Shown: positions 1 through 9,802, counted from the stretch's first letter. The stretch: 64,000 bases of DNA from Bradyrhizobium sp. Rc3b (GCF_900114915.1 NZ_FOUS01000017.1:1-64000), one strand, 5' to 3'. The notes: a model not told the origin generated them from the sequence alone. Translations and numbers: made by a program.

Positions 1-1505
1 GTCGGCGCCGTCGTGTCGAGCGTGAAAACAACGGGCACGCTCGTTGTGACGTTGGCGCTAGGGTCCAAAGCCACGATGCTGTGGTCGCCATCACCTGCCA
101 GGGTGACCGCCAGGCTCCAAACGCCGCCGGAGCCAACGGTAACCGTTCCGATCTGCGTCGTAACACCATTGTATGTGTCGTACAGCGTCACCGTGCTTCC
201 AACGAAGGACGGATCAACTGTTCCGCTGATTGTTTGATTTCCTTGGTTGGTTGGACCACCTGCGCTGCTGATAAGGACAGGTCCGAATGAAGCCACAACA
301 ACAGCTTGCGGTGGGTCCAAAGTGGGGACGAGCGGCTTCGAGGCGGAGGCAGAAGTCCCCGCGATGGAAGCGAGCGTCACAACAACTGGAGCGATCGATC
401 CCCCACCAGCTTGGCCTTTTATGTCGTCCCCTATAATGGTGGTTGGAGATTCAGTGGGTGATGGTGGGGGGCTCCCTGCGAACTTCTGCAGCGACTTTGT
501 GTCGACGTCTCCTCGCTTGCCATCGCTAGGAGCCGGAGTGTCTGGAGCAATCTGTTTCCCGATATCATAGGTCGTCAACACCTGTTGAAAAGCGTTGAAC
601 TCCTGCGCAACTTGCCCTGGGGTCTTGCTGACGGTTTGAGTGATCACGTCGAAATTCGCGGTTGGCGTGATGGTTAGCGATGGACCGTCGCTGGTAACTA
701 TCCCGATCGGATCCCCCGCAGTACAAACGCCTTGAAGCAAGTTCGTCGCTGGAACGCATTTGAAGACTTGTACGGAATGAACTCGGCCGTCTTGCTGATC
801 AGCGACAGAGACCGAGACTTTCCCATCCACAGCATCGACGCTGAGAAGGACGGCAGTACCGCGAATTCCGATCACGGCAGTCGGCGTCGCGACCTGCATG
901 TCGCCGGTTTTCGCGACCTGGCCAGCGACGAAACTGGCGGCACCCTGGATGAGAGTGAACATCGAATGGTCCGTGCCACTCGTCAGGCTGACTAAGGTGC
1001 CACTCGCACTACTCTGCCCCTCATACCCCAATTCGTTCAACATGAACCGAGCGTTGGCGCTCAGGTTGAACGTGCTGCCGTCGATAAGGACGAGACCAAT
1101 GGTAGAGCCGCTTCCAGTTTGCACGACATCGTTCTGATAAACGACATCCCCATTATTCGCCTCGATCGTGACGCCGTTGCGAACGATGCTGGCGCTTCCC
1201 GTTACGGTCGCGACACGGCCAATCACCTTTCCAGCAGCGGCATTACCTCCGGCTTGCGCAAAGGTTTGATAACCGGTGAGGGCTTCGACCACTCTCGCAT
1301 CGAGCAGCGCGCCGTCCGACGAGCTGAGCGGCAAACGCTTCTCGCCGAGAAAGTAATTGGGGATCGTGATCCGATGGTCAGAATCGGAAATGATGAGATC
1401 ATGACCTGAACGTGCATAGTCCCCTGAGAACAAGAGATGCGCGTCCGAAATGATGAGTGCGTGAGCTGGGACAGGCTTAGGGAAACTAAAGGACGCCCCA
1501 GCCAT
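1..1505 (-). CDS. FecR-domain / Ig-like repeat exoprotein (partial, N-terminal part)
   Basis: The frame is open on the minus strand from about 1550 to the left edge, with no stop, so the C-terminus is missing. The ATG at 1505 is the first Met. TTG codons at 1538 and 1550 are alternatives, and a GGGGG lies about 8 nt before 1550. The N-terminus has no signal peptide. A FecR-like domain follows (GRVATVTGSASIVRNG, then VATPTAVIGIRGTAVLL), then a Pro/Thr/Ser-rich linker, then the start of a bacterial Ig-like repeat (TISGTVDPSFVGSTVTLYD) ending in DTTAPT at the edge. FecR plus Ig repeats without a signal peptide is typical of large type-I-secreted adhesins. The secretion route is inferred, because the C-terminal signal is outside the window. 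Confidence 0.8.
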   Translation of the reverse strand, partial: MAGASFSFPKPVPAHALIISDAHLLFSGDYARSGHDLIISDSDHRITIPNYFLGEKRLPLSSSDGALLDARVVEALTGYQTFAQAGGNAAAGKVIGRVATVTGSASIVRNGVTIEANNGDVVYQNDVVQTGSGSTIGLVLIDGSTFNLSANARFMLNELGYEGQSSASGTLVSLTSGTDHSMFTLIQGAASFVAGQVAKTGDMQVATPTAVIGIRGTAVLLSVDAVDGKVSVSVADQQDGRVHSVQVFKCVPATNLLQGVCTAGDPIGIVTSDGPSLTITPTANFDVITQTVSKTPGQVAQEFNAFQQVLTTYDIGKQIAPDTPAPSDGKRGDVDTKSLQKFAGSPPPSPTESPTTIIGDDIKGQAGGGSIAPVVVTLASIAGTSASASKPLVPTLDPPQAVVVASFGPVLISSAGGPTNQGNQTISGTVDPSFVGSTVTLYDTYNGVTTQIGTVTVGSGGVWSLAVTLAGDGDHSIVALDPSANVTTSVPVVFTLDTTAP

Positions 1506-1550
1506 ATCAGATCCGGCAACATCGAACTTTTGGTTCAATGGGGTATTCAA

Positions 1551-2086
1551 ACCAGCCCCCGCCCATAAATTTGCAAATTAAATAATTAAATGCTAATAAC
1601 ATCCTGGAGATTTAATTAAAAGAGTTATTTGATCTGGCTGGAACGCTGAAAGCCTGCGGTGGTTTGGCCCGTGACAATCACGCTGGACCGAGCGTCCGTG
1701 GCTGACAATCCAAAACGACAAACGCTGGGTCCATCCGCATGGTGCAATTAAGAGGGCTTCATCGCCTGGACCTGTTGGAAGTGCGCCGTCAGCTGGTGCG
1801 CACGCGCAATCGGCACTCCAATAACAGGAGCATTGTGAGGCGCATCAATGGTCTGCTATGTCGAATTTATCACTTGGATGCGATCGACCCCAAAGGAGGC
1901 CGGCGAATCCGCGAAGCCATTCAAGTTGTGCTGCGAGATACATCTAAGAATTAGTTGACCAAAGTCCCGCGCCCCGCTCCCTTATTATCCGCGATTGCGC
2001 GGTGCGTTCACTCGCGAGCGTATCCTGCCACATCTCGGCCAGTGGACAATTGCGACAGACCGCGGGTTGACCGCCGCTTGCGGTTT
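1551..2086. other. Intergenic, AT-rich upstream of the FecR gene
   Basis: About 1560-1640 is markedly AT-rich and probably holds the promoter of the leftward FecR/Ig gene. A 71-codon plus-strand frame at 1739-1954 is basic (Arg-rich) and matches no family I recognise. It may be a small gene or a remnant. Nothing else is supportable. Confidence 0.4.
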
Positions 2087-2305
2087 TTACCGTTTGCCGC
2101 TGGGCGGGTGATTGCACGTCTTATGGAAAGCGTTCGCCGCCCCGGCCCTCTGAAGCGATAGCTGGTCCATGGCCGATCCTTCTTCAGCCAGGCGCTTCTC
2201 AACGTACTGCTGCTCAACGTCGGTCAACGCAGTTTCCAGCAGGCGCAAATACCGCTCAACATTCTTCCTATGGGTCTGCAAACGGACAATCGTTTTGTCG
2301 CTCAT
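2087..2305 (-). CDS. Small hypothetical protein (72 aa)
   Basis: The frame begins MSDKTIVRLQTHRKNVERY and continues with a Glu/Lys/Arg/Leu-rich helical stretch (LETALTDVEQQYVEKRLAEE). The composition suggests a short coiled-coil cytoplasmic protein. A weak GGA lies upstream of the ATG at 2305. The composition is that of a real protein rather than an antisense shadow, and similar small helical proteins are common in Bradyrhizobium. No function can be assigned. Confidence 0.55.
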   Translation of the reverse strand: MSDKTIVRLQTHRKNVERYLRLLETALTDVEQQYVEKRLAEEGSAMDQLSLQRAGAANAFHKTCNHPPSGKR

Positions 2306-2542
2306 GTTCTATCCAATAGGTAGCGGCGCAATATTGCAAAATAGCTCTGAAAAGCCGCGTCAAAAAAAACCAAAATATAAATAACAGATTTAAAATGGCA
2401 GAACAATCGAAGCAGATCAAGACTCAGCCTCGCGGTGAATTGCTTATGCTCCACACGCCGGATTTTTGAATTTACTAAAATCCAAACTCGCTTTATCCTA
2501 GTGATATATTGCTATGCGAAATTTTGATTGTGGGGCAGCGTT

Positions 2543-2755
2543 ATGTCGAGTGCGATTGAGTTGATCGTTGGCGGCTTCACTCGGCTAAAAGACCAGCAGT
2601 CGCTCGAAGCTCTCCGGATGCATCGCTGGCGGTTGGCCGCTGATCTGAAGGCCACAACTGGTTTCGATTGCCGATCATCTATCGTCCAAATCGAGCAAGA
2701 CATCGCGGCCATTGAAGTGGGGCTCCGGACGCTTTCTCAACCGGTCAGCGGCTGA
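2543..2755 (+). CDS. Small hypothetical protein (70 aa)
   Basis: The frame reads MSSAIELIVGGFTRLKDQQ and continues as two helical segments with a central TTGFDCRSSIVQIEQDI stretch. The ATG at 2543 is preceded by GGGGCAGCG, a usable ribosome site. An in-frame TTG at 2528 is less likely. The antisense frame over the same bases has poor composition. The family is not recognised; composition suggests a soluble helical protein. Confidence 0.55.
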   Translation: MSSAIELIVGGFTRLKDQQSLEALRMHRWRLAADLKATTGFDCRSSIVQIEQDIAAIEVGLRTLSQPVSG

Positions 2756-2804
2756 TCGGACAAGCGAGGGTGAGAGAGACCGAAGGCGGTTAGTCCGCTC
2801 CACC

Positions 2805-3164
2805 CCTCACCAATTTGCCGCTGGAATACTGGCAGGCGCTCCTCGACGATCCACGCTTCGGCCTGTCGGGCAAACTCTAGATGGCACCCGTAAATTTCCC
2901 AATGTTGCCTGCCTCGGGCCGGCGGCAAGATGACAACATGAAAGCATCGAAGCCGAAGGAATGGAGCGACCTCGAACGCAGGAAGCTTTCGACAATGAGC
3001 CGCCGGCGGTACGGCGCGGCGGAGATTGCCGCGGCCCTTCGCCGGCATGTCGGCTCAGTCAAGCGGATGGCGCGAGAAATGGGGCTACTTCTGAAAAAAT
3101 GACGATCGGACGAATTTCATCGATCTATTGCAAGACAGAACGCCTGTCCGCGTTCGACCGATGC
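2805..3164. repeat. Direct repeat copy A (360 bp)
   Basis: These 360 bases recur at 12800-13159 in the same orientation with only four substitutions that I can find. The repeat includes the 54-aa SANT-like gene and its upstream sequence, which encodes the peptide tail LPLEYWQALLDDPRFGLSGK. Flanking sequences diverge abruptly. No terminal inverted repeats or target-site duplications are evident. Confidence 0.9.
2938..3102 (+). CDS. Myb/SANT-like small DNA-binding protein (54 aa), copy A
   Basis: The frame reads MKASKPKEWSDLERRKL, then YGAAEIAAALRRHVGSVKRM. A Trp near the start followed by helix-turn-helix spacing resembles the short Myb/SANT-like domains found in many alphaproteobacterial small proteins. 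The ATG at 2938 gives a protein that starts right at the domain; a longer in-frame start exists at 2881. The copy at 12933 differs by one residue (Thr to Ala). Related proteins in this window begin at 26314 and 63893. DNA binding is inferred from the fold only. Confidence 0.6.
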   Translation: MKASKPKEWSDLERRKLSTMSRRRYGAAEIAAALRRHVGSVKRMAREMGLLLKK

Positions 3165-3347
3165 CGCACCTGATCGGTAACCAGAATTCAGGACCGCTCC
3201 GTTGGTAGTCGAGCTTAGCTCGGCTGGCCACGCCGCTCCATCTGTGGCAAGCTCGATTTTATTCAACGAGCTCAACAGGTATCTCGCCACCCGACATCGG
3301 GTTCCGTAGAGGCCAGCAGTTGAACCCAGTCTTTCGGTTCGGCGCGC

Positions 3348-6300
3348 ATGGATAGCGACTTCCAGGCGTTATGGGAGGACGACGACCGCATCTTTTGCCG
3401 GGCATCGCGCCAGGGCTCCGATGGTGGCCGCAAAACTGTGCTGGCCGTGCTTCCTGCCGAGCATGCCCCATCAACGAGCCGGGATCGCCTGGCTCACGAA
3501 TATGCACTAAAGGACGAGCTCGACAGCGCGTGGGCCTTGCGGCCGCTCGAACTTGTCAGTGAGGGCGGCCGGCCCGTGCTGCTGCTCGAGGATCCCGGCG
3601 GCGAGCCGCTGGAGCGCCAGCTCCAAGCGCCTATGCAGGTGGGAACGTTCTTGCATCTCGCCGTCCACATCACGGCGGCTCTTGGCAAGGTCCATCAGCG
3701 TGGGCTCGTGCACAAAGACATCAAGCCGCACAACATCATCGTGAATCGCGCGACCGGCGAAGTCAGACTCACGGGTTTCGGCATTGCCTCGCGACTCCCG
3801 CGCGAGCGCCAATCACCCGAACCGCCTGAAACCATCGCCGGCACCCTCGCCTATATGGCACCCGAGCAGACCGGACGAATGAACCGCTCGATCGACGCGC
3901 GCAGTGATCTATACGCGTTGGGCGTCACCTTCTATCAGATGCTCGCCGGCGTGCCCCCGTTTACCGCAGCCGATCCGATGGAATGGGTGCACTGCCATAT
4001 CGCCAGGAGGCCTGTGCCGCCCGCCGAGCGTCGGAAGCAAGTGCCCAATTTCCTTTCGGCCATCATCATGAAGCTGCTCGCCAAGACCGCCGAGGAGCGC
4101 TATCAGACCGCGGCCGGTCTGGAGAGCGATCTCCGGCGCTGCCTCGCCGCCTGGGAGGCTCGGCAGGGGATCGACGACTTCCCCCTGGGCGAGCGCGACA
4201 TCCCGGACCGGCTGCTCATCCCCGAGACGCTCTATGGGCGCGCGCGAGACATCCAAGTCTTGCTCGCGGCCTTCGACCGCATGGTCCAGAGCGGCACGCC
4301 TGAGCTGGTGTTGGTCTCGGGATACGCCGGCATCGGCAAGTCAGCTGTCGTCAACGAGCTGCACAAGGTGCTGGTGCCCTCGCGCGGCCTGTTCGCCGAC
4401 GGCAAGTTCGACCAATACAAGCGCGACATTCCCTATGCCACACTGGCGCAGGCGTTCCGCAGCCTGCTCCGCGGCCTTCTGGCGAAGAGTGAGGTCGAGC
4501 TGGCGCCCTGGCGCGATGCCCTGCACAAGGCGTTGGGCCCGAACGGCGGGCTGTTGGTGGACCTGGTCCCCGAGCTGAGGCTCATCATCGGCGAGCCGCC
4601 GCGGGTACCAGACCTGGCTCTGCAGGATGCGCAAAGGCGCTTCCACCAAGTGGTGCGGCAGTTCATCGGCGTATTCGCGCGACCGGAGCATCCACTGGCA
4701 TTATTCCTCGACGACCTGCAATGGCTAGACTCGGCGACGCTGGACCTGCTCGAGGATCTGCTGACTCAGGCGGATGTGAGCCATCTGCTGATGATCGGCG
4801 CTTACCGCGATAACGAGGTCGACGCCGCGCATCCTCTGCGGCGCAGGATCGCCGCCATCAAAAATTGCAGCGGCATCGTTGAGGAGATCGCGCTAGCGCC
4901 GCTTGCCACCGAGCATGTCGGGCAGCTGATCGCCGACTCGTTGCGTTGCGAGCCGAGTTATGCCGCGTCCCTGGTGCAGATAGTGCAGGAGAAAGCGGGT
5001 GGCAATCCGTTCTTCGCCATCCAGTTTCTTCACGAGCTCGTCGAGGAGCGTTTGCTTGCGTTCAATCATACGTCCTCGTGCTGGACGTGGGATCTCGATC
5101 TCATTCGCGCCAAGGGCTATACCGACAATGTGGTGGACCTCATGGTCGGCAAACTCGCGCGCCTTCCGGCCAACACGCAGGCAGCGTTGCAGCAGCTCGC
5201 CTGTCTCGGTAACAGCGCCACGATCACGCTGTTGGCCCTTGTTCTGGGAAAATCGGCGGCTGAAGTCGACGCAGCGCTGTGGGAAGCCGCGCACGAGGAG
5301 CTGGTCGAGCGACGGCAAGGCTATTACAGATTCACCCACGACCGGGTGCAGGAAGCCGCCTATTCAAGCAAACCGGAAGCCGAGCGTGCGGAAGCCCATC
5401 TCGCCATCGGCCGGCTCCTCGTGGCGAATACTCCCACAGAACAGCACGGGGACGTGATCTTCGACATTGTCAATCAGCTCAACCGCGGCGTTGCGTTGAT
5501 CACCTCACGAGACGAACGAGCGAAGCTGACCGAGCTCAACCTGCTCGCAGCCAAGCGCGCCAAAGCGTCCACCGCCTATGACTCGGCACTGACTTATCTC
5601 AAAGCCGGCGCGGCCCTGTTGCTGGAGGATTGCTGGGAGAGCAGGCATGAACTGGCCTTCTCCCTGGAGATCAACCGGGCAGAATGCGAGTTTCTGACCG
5701 GCGCGCTGGCGGAAGCGGAGCGACGCCTGATGGCTCTCTCAGCCCGTGCGGCCGGGCCTGTCGAGTTAGCCACGGTCTCATGCCTGCGCATTGACCTGTA
5801 CACGAGGCTCGATCGGAGTAGCGATGCAATTGCTGTTGCTCTCGATTACCTCCGCCACCTGACCATCGACTGGCCGCCCCATCCGACGGAGGAGGAGGCG
5901 CGAGGTGAATACGACCGCGTCCGCTCCCAACTTGGCGGGCGCCGTATCGAAGCTTTGATCGATCTGCCCTTAATGAGTGATTCGGTGTCTCTCGCGACTC
6001 TGGGCGTGCTGACCAGGCTGCTGCCGCCTGCACTATTCACGGATTTGAACCTCTTTTCCTTGACCGTTTGTCGAGCGGTTAATCTCAGCCTTGAACACGG
6101 AAACTGCGATGCCTCGTGCGTTGCTTATATGAGGCTTGGGATGATTGCCGGTGCTCGCTTCGGCGACTACGAGGCGGGATTTCGATTTGGTCTGCTCGGA
6201 TATGAATTGGTCGAACGGCGCGGATTGACGCGACTTCATGCGCAGACCTACATGCTCTTCGGAGCGCACCTCGCGCCATGGACGCAACATGTCCGGAGTG

Positions 6301-9218
6301 CGCGTGATTCGCTGCTTCGGGCTTTCGACGTCGCAAACAAAACGGGTGATCTCACTTTCGCCGCGTACGCCCGCGTCAATCTCAATTCGAATCTGCTCGC
6401 GGCTGGTGACCCGCTCGCCGAGGTGCAACGCGAAGTCGAGAGTGGCCTCGCATTTGCGAAAACGGCACAGTTCGGGCTGGTCGTTGACGTTGTCGTCAGC
6501 CAACTGCAGCTCATCCGAACCCTGCGGGGGCTGACGTCGAAATTCGGCTCCTTCGACGATGAGCACTTTGATGAGCTTCAGACGGAGCGCCGGTTCGCCG
6601 AGAATGCCAACCTCATGCGAGCGGACTGCTGGTATTGGATCCGAAAGCAGCAGGCGCGCTTTTTTGCAGGCGACTACGCGACTGCGATTGAGGCGTCGCA
6701 AAGGGCGCAGCGGCTGCTGTGGACGTCTATATCGCAACTCGAAACTGCCGAATACGAATTCTATGGTGCATTGTCCCTCGCGATGGCCTGCGCCTCCGCC
6801 GCGCCTGCCCAGCACCGGGAGTACCTCGCGGCACTGGCGGTGCACCGGCGACAGATCCAAATCTGGGCAAAGAATTGTCCGGAAAATTTCGAGAATCGCG
6901 CTGCGCTTATCGAGGCGGAGGTCGCCCGCTTGGAGGGCCGCGAACTCGATGCCGAGCGCCTCTATGAACGCGCTATCCGCTCGGCCCGCGCCAATGGCTT
7001 TGTTCAAAACGACGCGCTTGCCAACGAACTCGCCGCACGCTTCTACGCGGCGCGCGGGTTTGAGAGAATCGCTCGAGCGTACTTGGCCGACGCTCGGCGT
7101 GCCTATTTGCGGTGGGGGGCTGATGGCAAGGTGCGGCAACTCGACCGCGTCTATGCCCACCTGGCAGAGGAAACAGCGGCGCCCGGTCCGACGAGCACGA
7201 TCGAGACCCCCCTGGAGCAGCTCGACCTCGCCACCGTCATCAAGTTGTCGCAAGCGGTCTCGGGCGCAATCGTCCGGGAGAAGCTGCTCATCACCGTCAT
7301 GCGCACCGCTATCGAGCACGCGGGCGCCGAGCGCGGCCTGTTGGTTCTGTCGCACGGGACCGAGTTGCGAATTGCCGCCGAAGCGACCACCGACGGCGAC
7401 ACGGTCGTCGTGCAGCTGCGCGACGAGCCCGTGACTGCAGCGCTCCTGCCGGAGGCGATCCTCAACTACATCTTGCGTACGCGGGAGAGCATCATTCTCG
7501 ATGATGCCGCAGCCCAGAAACCGTTTTCAGCGGATCCCTACATCGTGCAGCGCCAAGCGCGCTCCGTGCTCGGCCTGCCGGTGATCGCTCATGCCAATTT
7601 CATCGGCGTGCTGTACCTGGAAAACAATCTGGCTGCGCACGTCTTCGCGCCCGGTCGGATCGCGGTGCTAAAGCTGCTCGCCTCGCAGGCGGCAATCGCG
7701 CTGGAGAACGCTCACTTGTACCAGGATCTCGCAGAACGCGAGGCTAGGATTCGGCGCCTGGTCGAGGCCAACATCATCGGGATTATCATCTGGGAGCTTG
7801 GAGGTCGGATTCTGGAGGCGAATGATGCGTTTCTCCGCATCGTGGGATACGATCGCGAGGATCTCATTTCGGGCCCCCTACGCTGGACTGACCTTACACC
7901 GCCGGAGTGGCTCGACCGCCACATGCGATTGTGGATCCCGGAGCTAAAGATGATGGGGAGCGTGCAGCCGTTCGAGAAGGAATATTTCCGCAAGGACGGC
8001 AGCCGCGTGCCCGTGTTGATCGGCATGGCTGCATTCGACGAGCGACGAGATTACGGCGTCTCTTTTGTCGTCGACCTGACAGAGCGCAAGCGGTCGGAAG
8101 AGGCTCTGCGGCAGAGCGAGGAGCGCTTTCGCACCCTTGTACAATTCTCCTTCGACGTTTACTGGGAATCCGATGCGCAGCATCGCTTCACCCGCCAGGA
8201 GTTCGGCGAGGGTCTTGCCGACGCGCCGGCGCCTGGCTCTGAAATTGGGAAGACGCGGTGGGAAGTGCCCTATTTGGAGCCTGACGCGGAGGCCTGGCGC
8301 AAGCACCGGGAGACTCTCGATGCCCACCTGCCGTTCCGTGATTTCGAGCTGGCGAGGCCTACGCCTGACGGCGGTAAACGCTACGTGTCCATCTCGGGAC
8401 TGCCGGTCCTAGACAATGCAGGGCGCTTCATCGGTTACCGCGGCGTCGGACGGAACATCACCGAGCGCAAGCGGGCCGAAGAGACCTTGCGGGAGGTGCA
8501 AAGGGAATTGGCGCATGCGAGCCGCCTCGCCACCATGGGTGAGCTCACGGCCTCGATCGCCCATGAAGTAAGCCAGCCGATCGCTGGCGCATCGATGAAT
8601 GCCGATGCCGCCCTGCATTTCTTGGACAGAAACCCGCCGGATGTCGGGAGAGCCAAGGATACGCTCGGTTATGTTGTGAACGACACTGATCGAGCCCGCG
8701 ACATCATCGGGCGCATACGTGATCTCATCAAGAAAGCACCGCCACTGAAGGATCGCTTGGATATCAACGAGGCGATCCGGGACGTGATCGAGCTCGCCCG
8801 CAGCGAAGCGGTGAAGAACGACGTCGCGATGCAGACGGAACTCGGAGACGGTTTGCCACTCGTCGAAGGTGATCGCGTCCAATTGCAGCAAGTGATCCTC
8901 AACCTGATGGTCAATGCCATCCAAGCCATGGGCACGGTCGCGAGGGGATCGCGAAGCGTGCTCATCACGACCGCTCGGGCCGAATCTGACGGCATTATCG
9001 TCGCGGTGAAGGATTCGGGACCAGGATTGGCCCCGGACGCTCTCAAGCGCATCTTCGACCCCTTCTACACGACAAAGCCTGGCGGTCTGGGGATGGGACT
9101 GTCGATCTGCCGCTCGATCATCGAAGCGCATGCCGGGCGCCTGTGGGTGACCTCCAATGCGCCGCATGGCGCGACTTTCCACTTCACGGTGCCAGCCCAT
9201 CCGGGCAGCGCGTCGTGA
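3348..9218 (+). CDS. Multidomain Ser/Thr kinase-like / AAA ATPase / GAF-PAS sensor histidine kinase
   Basis: This 1956-residue protein has: a Ser/Thr-kinase-like domain (about 1-270; HKDIKPHN at 122, APEQTGRMN); an AAA/STAND ATPase (Walker A GYAGIGKS at 325, Walker B LALFLDDLQWLD near 450); a long helical, TPR-like middle; a GAF domain (about 1310-1450); two PAS/PAC segments (about 1465-1580 and 1590-1710); a HisKA domain with phospho-acceptor His 1739 (IAHEVSQP); and a HATPase_c domain (about 1840-1955; DSGPGLAPD, GLGMGLSI). This is the known architecture of predicted trifunctional sensors (COG3899-type). No transmembrane segments are seen, so it is probably cytosolic. No response regulator is adjacent. 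The canonical VAIK Lys and DFG Asp are not visible (the site reads LTGFGIAS), so the kinase domain may be non-catalytic. Confidence 0.93.
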   Translation: MDSDFQALWEDDDRIFCRASRQGSDGGRKTVLAVLPAEHAPSTSRDRLAHEYALKDELDSAWALRPLELVSEGGRPVLLLEDPGGEPLERQLQAPMQVGTFLHLAVHITAALGKVHQRGLVHKDIKPHNIIVNRATGEVRLTGFGIASRLPRERQSPEPPETIAGTLAYMAPEQTGRMNRSIDARSDLYALGVTFYQMLAGVPPFTAADPMEWVHCHIARRPVPPAERRKQVPNFLSAIIMKLLAKTAEERYQTAAGLESDLRRCLAAWEARQGIDDFPLGERDIPDRLLIPETLYGRARDIQVLLAAFDRMVQSGTPELVLVSGYAGIGKSAVVNELHKVLVPSRGLFADGKFDQYKRDIPYATLAQAFRSLLRGLLAKSEVELAPWRDALHKALGPNGGLLVDLVPELRLIIGEPPRVPDLALQDAQRRFHQVVRQFIGVFARPEHPLALFLDDLQWLDSATLDLLEDLLTQADVSHLLMIGAYRDNEVDAAHPLRRRIAAIKNCSGIVEEIALAPLATEHVGQLIADSLRCEPSYAASLVQIVQEKAGGNPFFAIQFLHELVEERLLAFNHTSSCWTWDLDLIRAKGYTDNVVDLMVGKLARLPANTQAALQQLACLGNSATITLLALVLGKSAAEVDAALWEAAHEELVERRQGYYRFTHDRVQEAAYSSKPEAERAEAHLAIGRLLVANTPTEQHGDVIFDIVNQLNRGVALITSRDERAKLTELNLLAAKRAKASTAYDSALTYLKAGAALLLEDCWESRHELAFSLEINRAECEFLTGALAEAERRLMALSARAAGPVELATVSCLRIDLYTRLDRSSDAIAVALDYLRHLTIDWPPHPTEEEARGEYDRVRSQLGGRRIEALIDLPLMSDSVSLATLGVLTRLLPPALFTDLNLFSLTVCRAVNLSLEHGNCDASCVAYMRLGMIAGARFGDYEAGFRFGLLGYELVERRGLTRLHAQTYMLFGAHLAPWTQHVRSARDSLLRAFDVANKTGDLTFAAYARVNLNSNLLAAGDPLAEVQREVESGLAFAKTAQFGLVVDVVVSQLQLIRTLRGLTSKFGSFDDEHFDELQTERRFAENANLMRADCWYWIRKQQARFFAGDYATAIEASQRAQRLLWTSISQLETAEYEFYGALSLAMACASAAPAQHREYLAALAVHRRQIQIWAKNCPENFENRAALIEAEVARLEGRELDAERLYERAIRSARANGFVQNDALANELAARFYAARGFERIARAYLADARRAYLRWGADGKVRQLDRVYAHLAEETAAPGPTSTIETPLEQLDLATVIKLSQAVSGAIVREKLLITVMRTAIEHAGAERGLLVLSHGTELRIAAEATTDGDTVVVQLRDEPVTAALLPEAILNYILRTRESIILDDAAAQKPFSADPYIVQRQARSVLGLPVIAHANFIGVLYLENNLAAHVFAPGRIAVLKLLASQAAIALENAHLYQDLAEREARIRRLVEANIIGIIIWELGGRILEANDAFLRIVGYDREDLISGPLRWTDLTPPEWLDRHMRLWIPELKMMGSVQPFEKEYFRKDGSRVPVLIGMAAFDERRDYGVSFVVDLTERKRSEEALRQSEERFRTLVQFSFDVYWESDAQHRFTRQEFGEGLADAPAPGSEIGKTRWEVPYLEPDAEAWRKHRETLDAHLPFRDFELARPTPDGGKRYVSISGLPVLDNAGRFIGYRGVGRNITERKRAEETLREVQRELAHASRLATMGELTASIAHEVSQPIAGASMNADAALHFLDRNPPDVGRAKDTLGYVVNDTDRARDIIGRIRDLIKKAPPLKDRLDINEAIRDVIELARSEAVKNDVAMQTELGDGLPLVEGDRVQLQQVILNLMVNAIQAMGTVARGSRSVLITTARAESDGIIVAVKDSGPGLAPDALKRIFDPFYTTKPGGLGMGLSICRSIIEAHAGRLWVTSNAPHGATFHFTVPAHPGSAS

Positions 9219-9423
9219 CGATCCCGCATGGCTGCTTTTGATGTGTCATAGCGATGTCGGTACCACCGCTGTCGGCAATAACTTGCTCCACTGCCGATGC
9301 GAGCACGTCAAGGTGTTCAGCCAATCTGGCAAACAGCTCGCGCTTCTTGGGATCAGTCGCCAACTCGCGAATAAGGGCGCACTCAGCGGCGCCTCGGCGA
9401 AGCTTCTCAGACTGGGCCTGCAT
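9184..9423 (-). CDS. Small hypothetical protein (79 aa)
   Basis: The frame reads MQAQSEKLRRGAAECALIRE and continues with LATDPKKRELFARLAEHLDVLASAVEQVIA. It is an amphipathic helical protein of a type widespread as short hypotheticals in Bradyrhizobium. The ATG at 9423 is preferred over an upstream in-frame start at 9483, which would add a Cys/Trp-containing stretch. The 3' end overlaps the end of the kinase gene by 35 bases in convergent orientation. Function unknown. Confidence 0.65.
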   Translation of the reverse strand: MQAQSEKLRRGAAECALIRELATDPKKRELFARLAEHLDVLASAVEQVIADSGGTDIAMTHQKQPCGIVTTRCPDGLAP

Positions 9424-9648
9424 GTCGCATAGCCAGCCGCCATGTTCCTTTGTTGGAACATTACAAATAGCTGTCCCGGTCACAAGTGAACCCAGCGATC
9501 TCGCCGACTGGGACTAGCCTCAATTGCGTGGCGCTCCTCAGCGCCATCCGTCGGACCGCCTTGGTCCCGCACTGTCCCCTCCAGCCCCCAAGGGGCCAAG
9601 GCCGGCCCGAGGGGACTTGCAGCATCAAGGTGAGAGCCTGCCATCCCG

Positions 9649-9759
9649 ATGGTTAGGAGCGATGCCGCGAATTGGGAAACGCAAGACCTCAGGCAAGAGA
9701 TCGCACGGCAGCTCAGCAAAGCAGCAGATGGGGATTGCCCACGCTGCGCTTCACATTGA
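9649..9759 (+). CDS. Possible 36-aa peptide
   Basis: A short frame begins MVRSDAANWETQDLRQEI and ends with a CPRC pair near the C-terminus. The composition is protein-like (amphipathic helix, then CxxC), but there is only a weak upstream purine tract and no comparative support in this window. Confidence 0.25.
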   Translation: MVRSDAANWETQDLRQEIARQLSKAADGDCPRCASH

Positions 9760-9802
9760 TCCAACCTCAACGCGTGGGGCGCGCGCCCGGACGGCGGCGG
9801 GA

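Noticed and set aside
6033..7355. 440-codon open frame antisense to the giant kinase gene
   Set aside because: It lies wholly inside a well-supported gene, has no motif and has the Arg/Gln/His-rich composition typical of antisense frames in GC-rich DNA.
8409..9200. 263-codon frame antisense to the histidine kinase end
   Set aside because: It is composition-biased and the overlapping sense frame carries all HATPase motifs.
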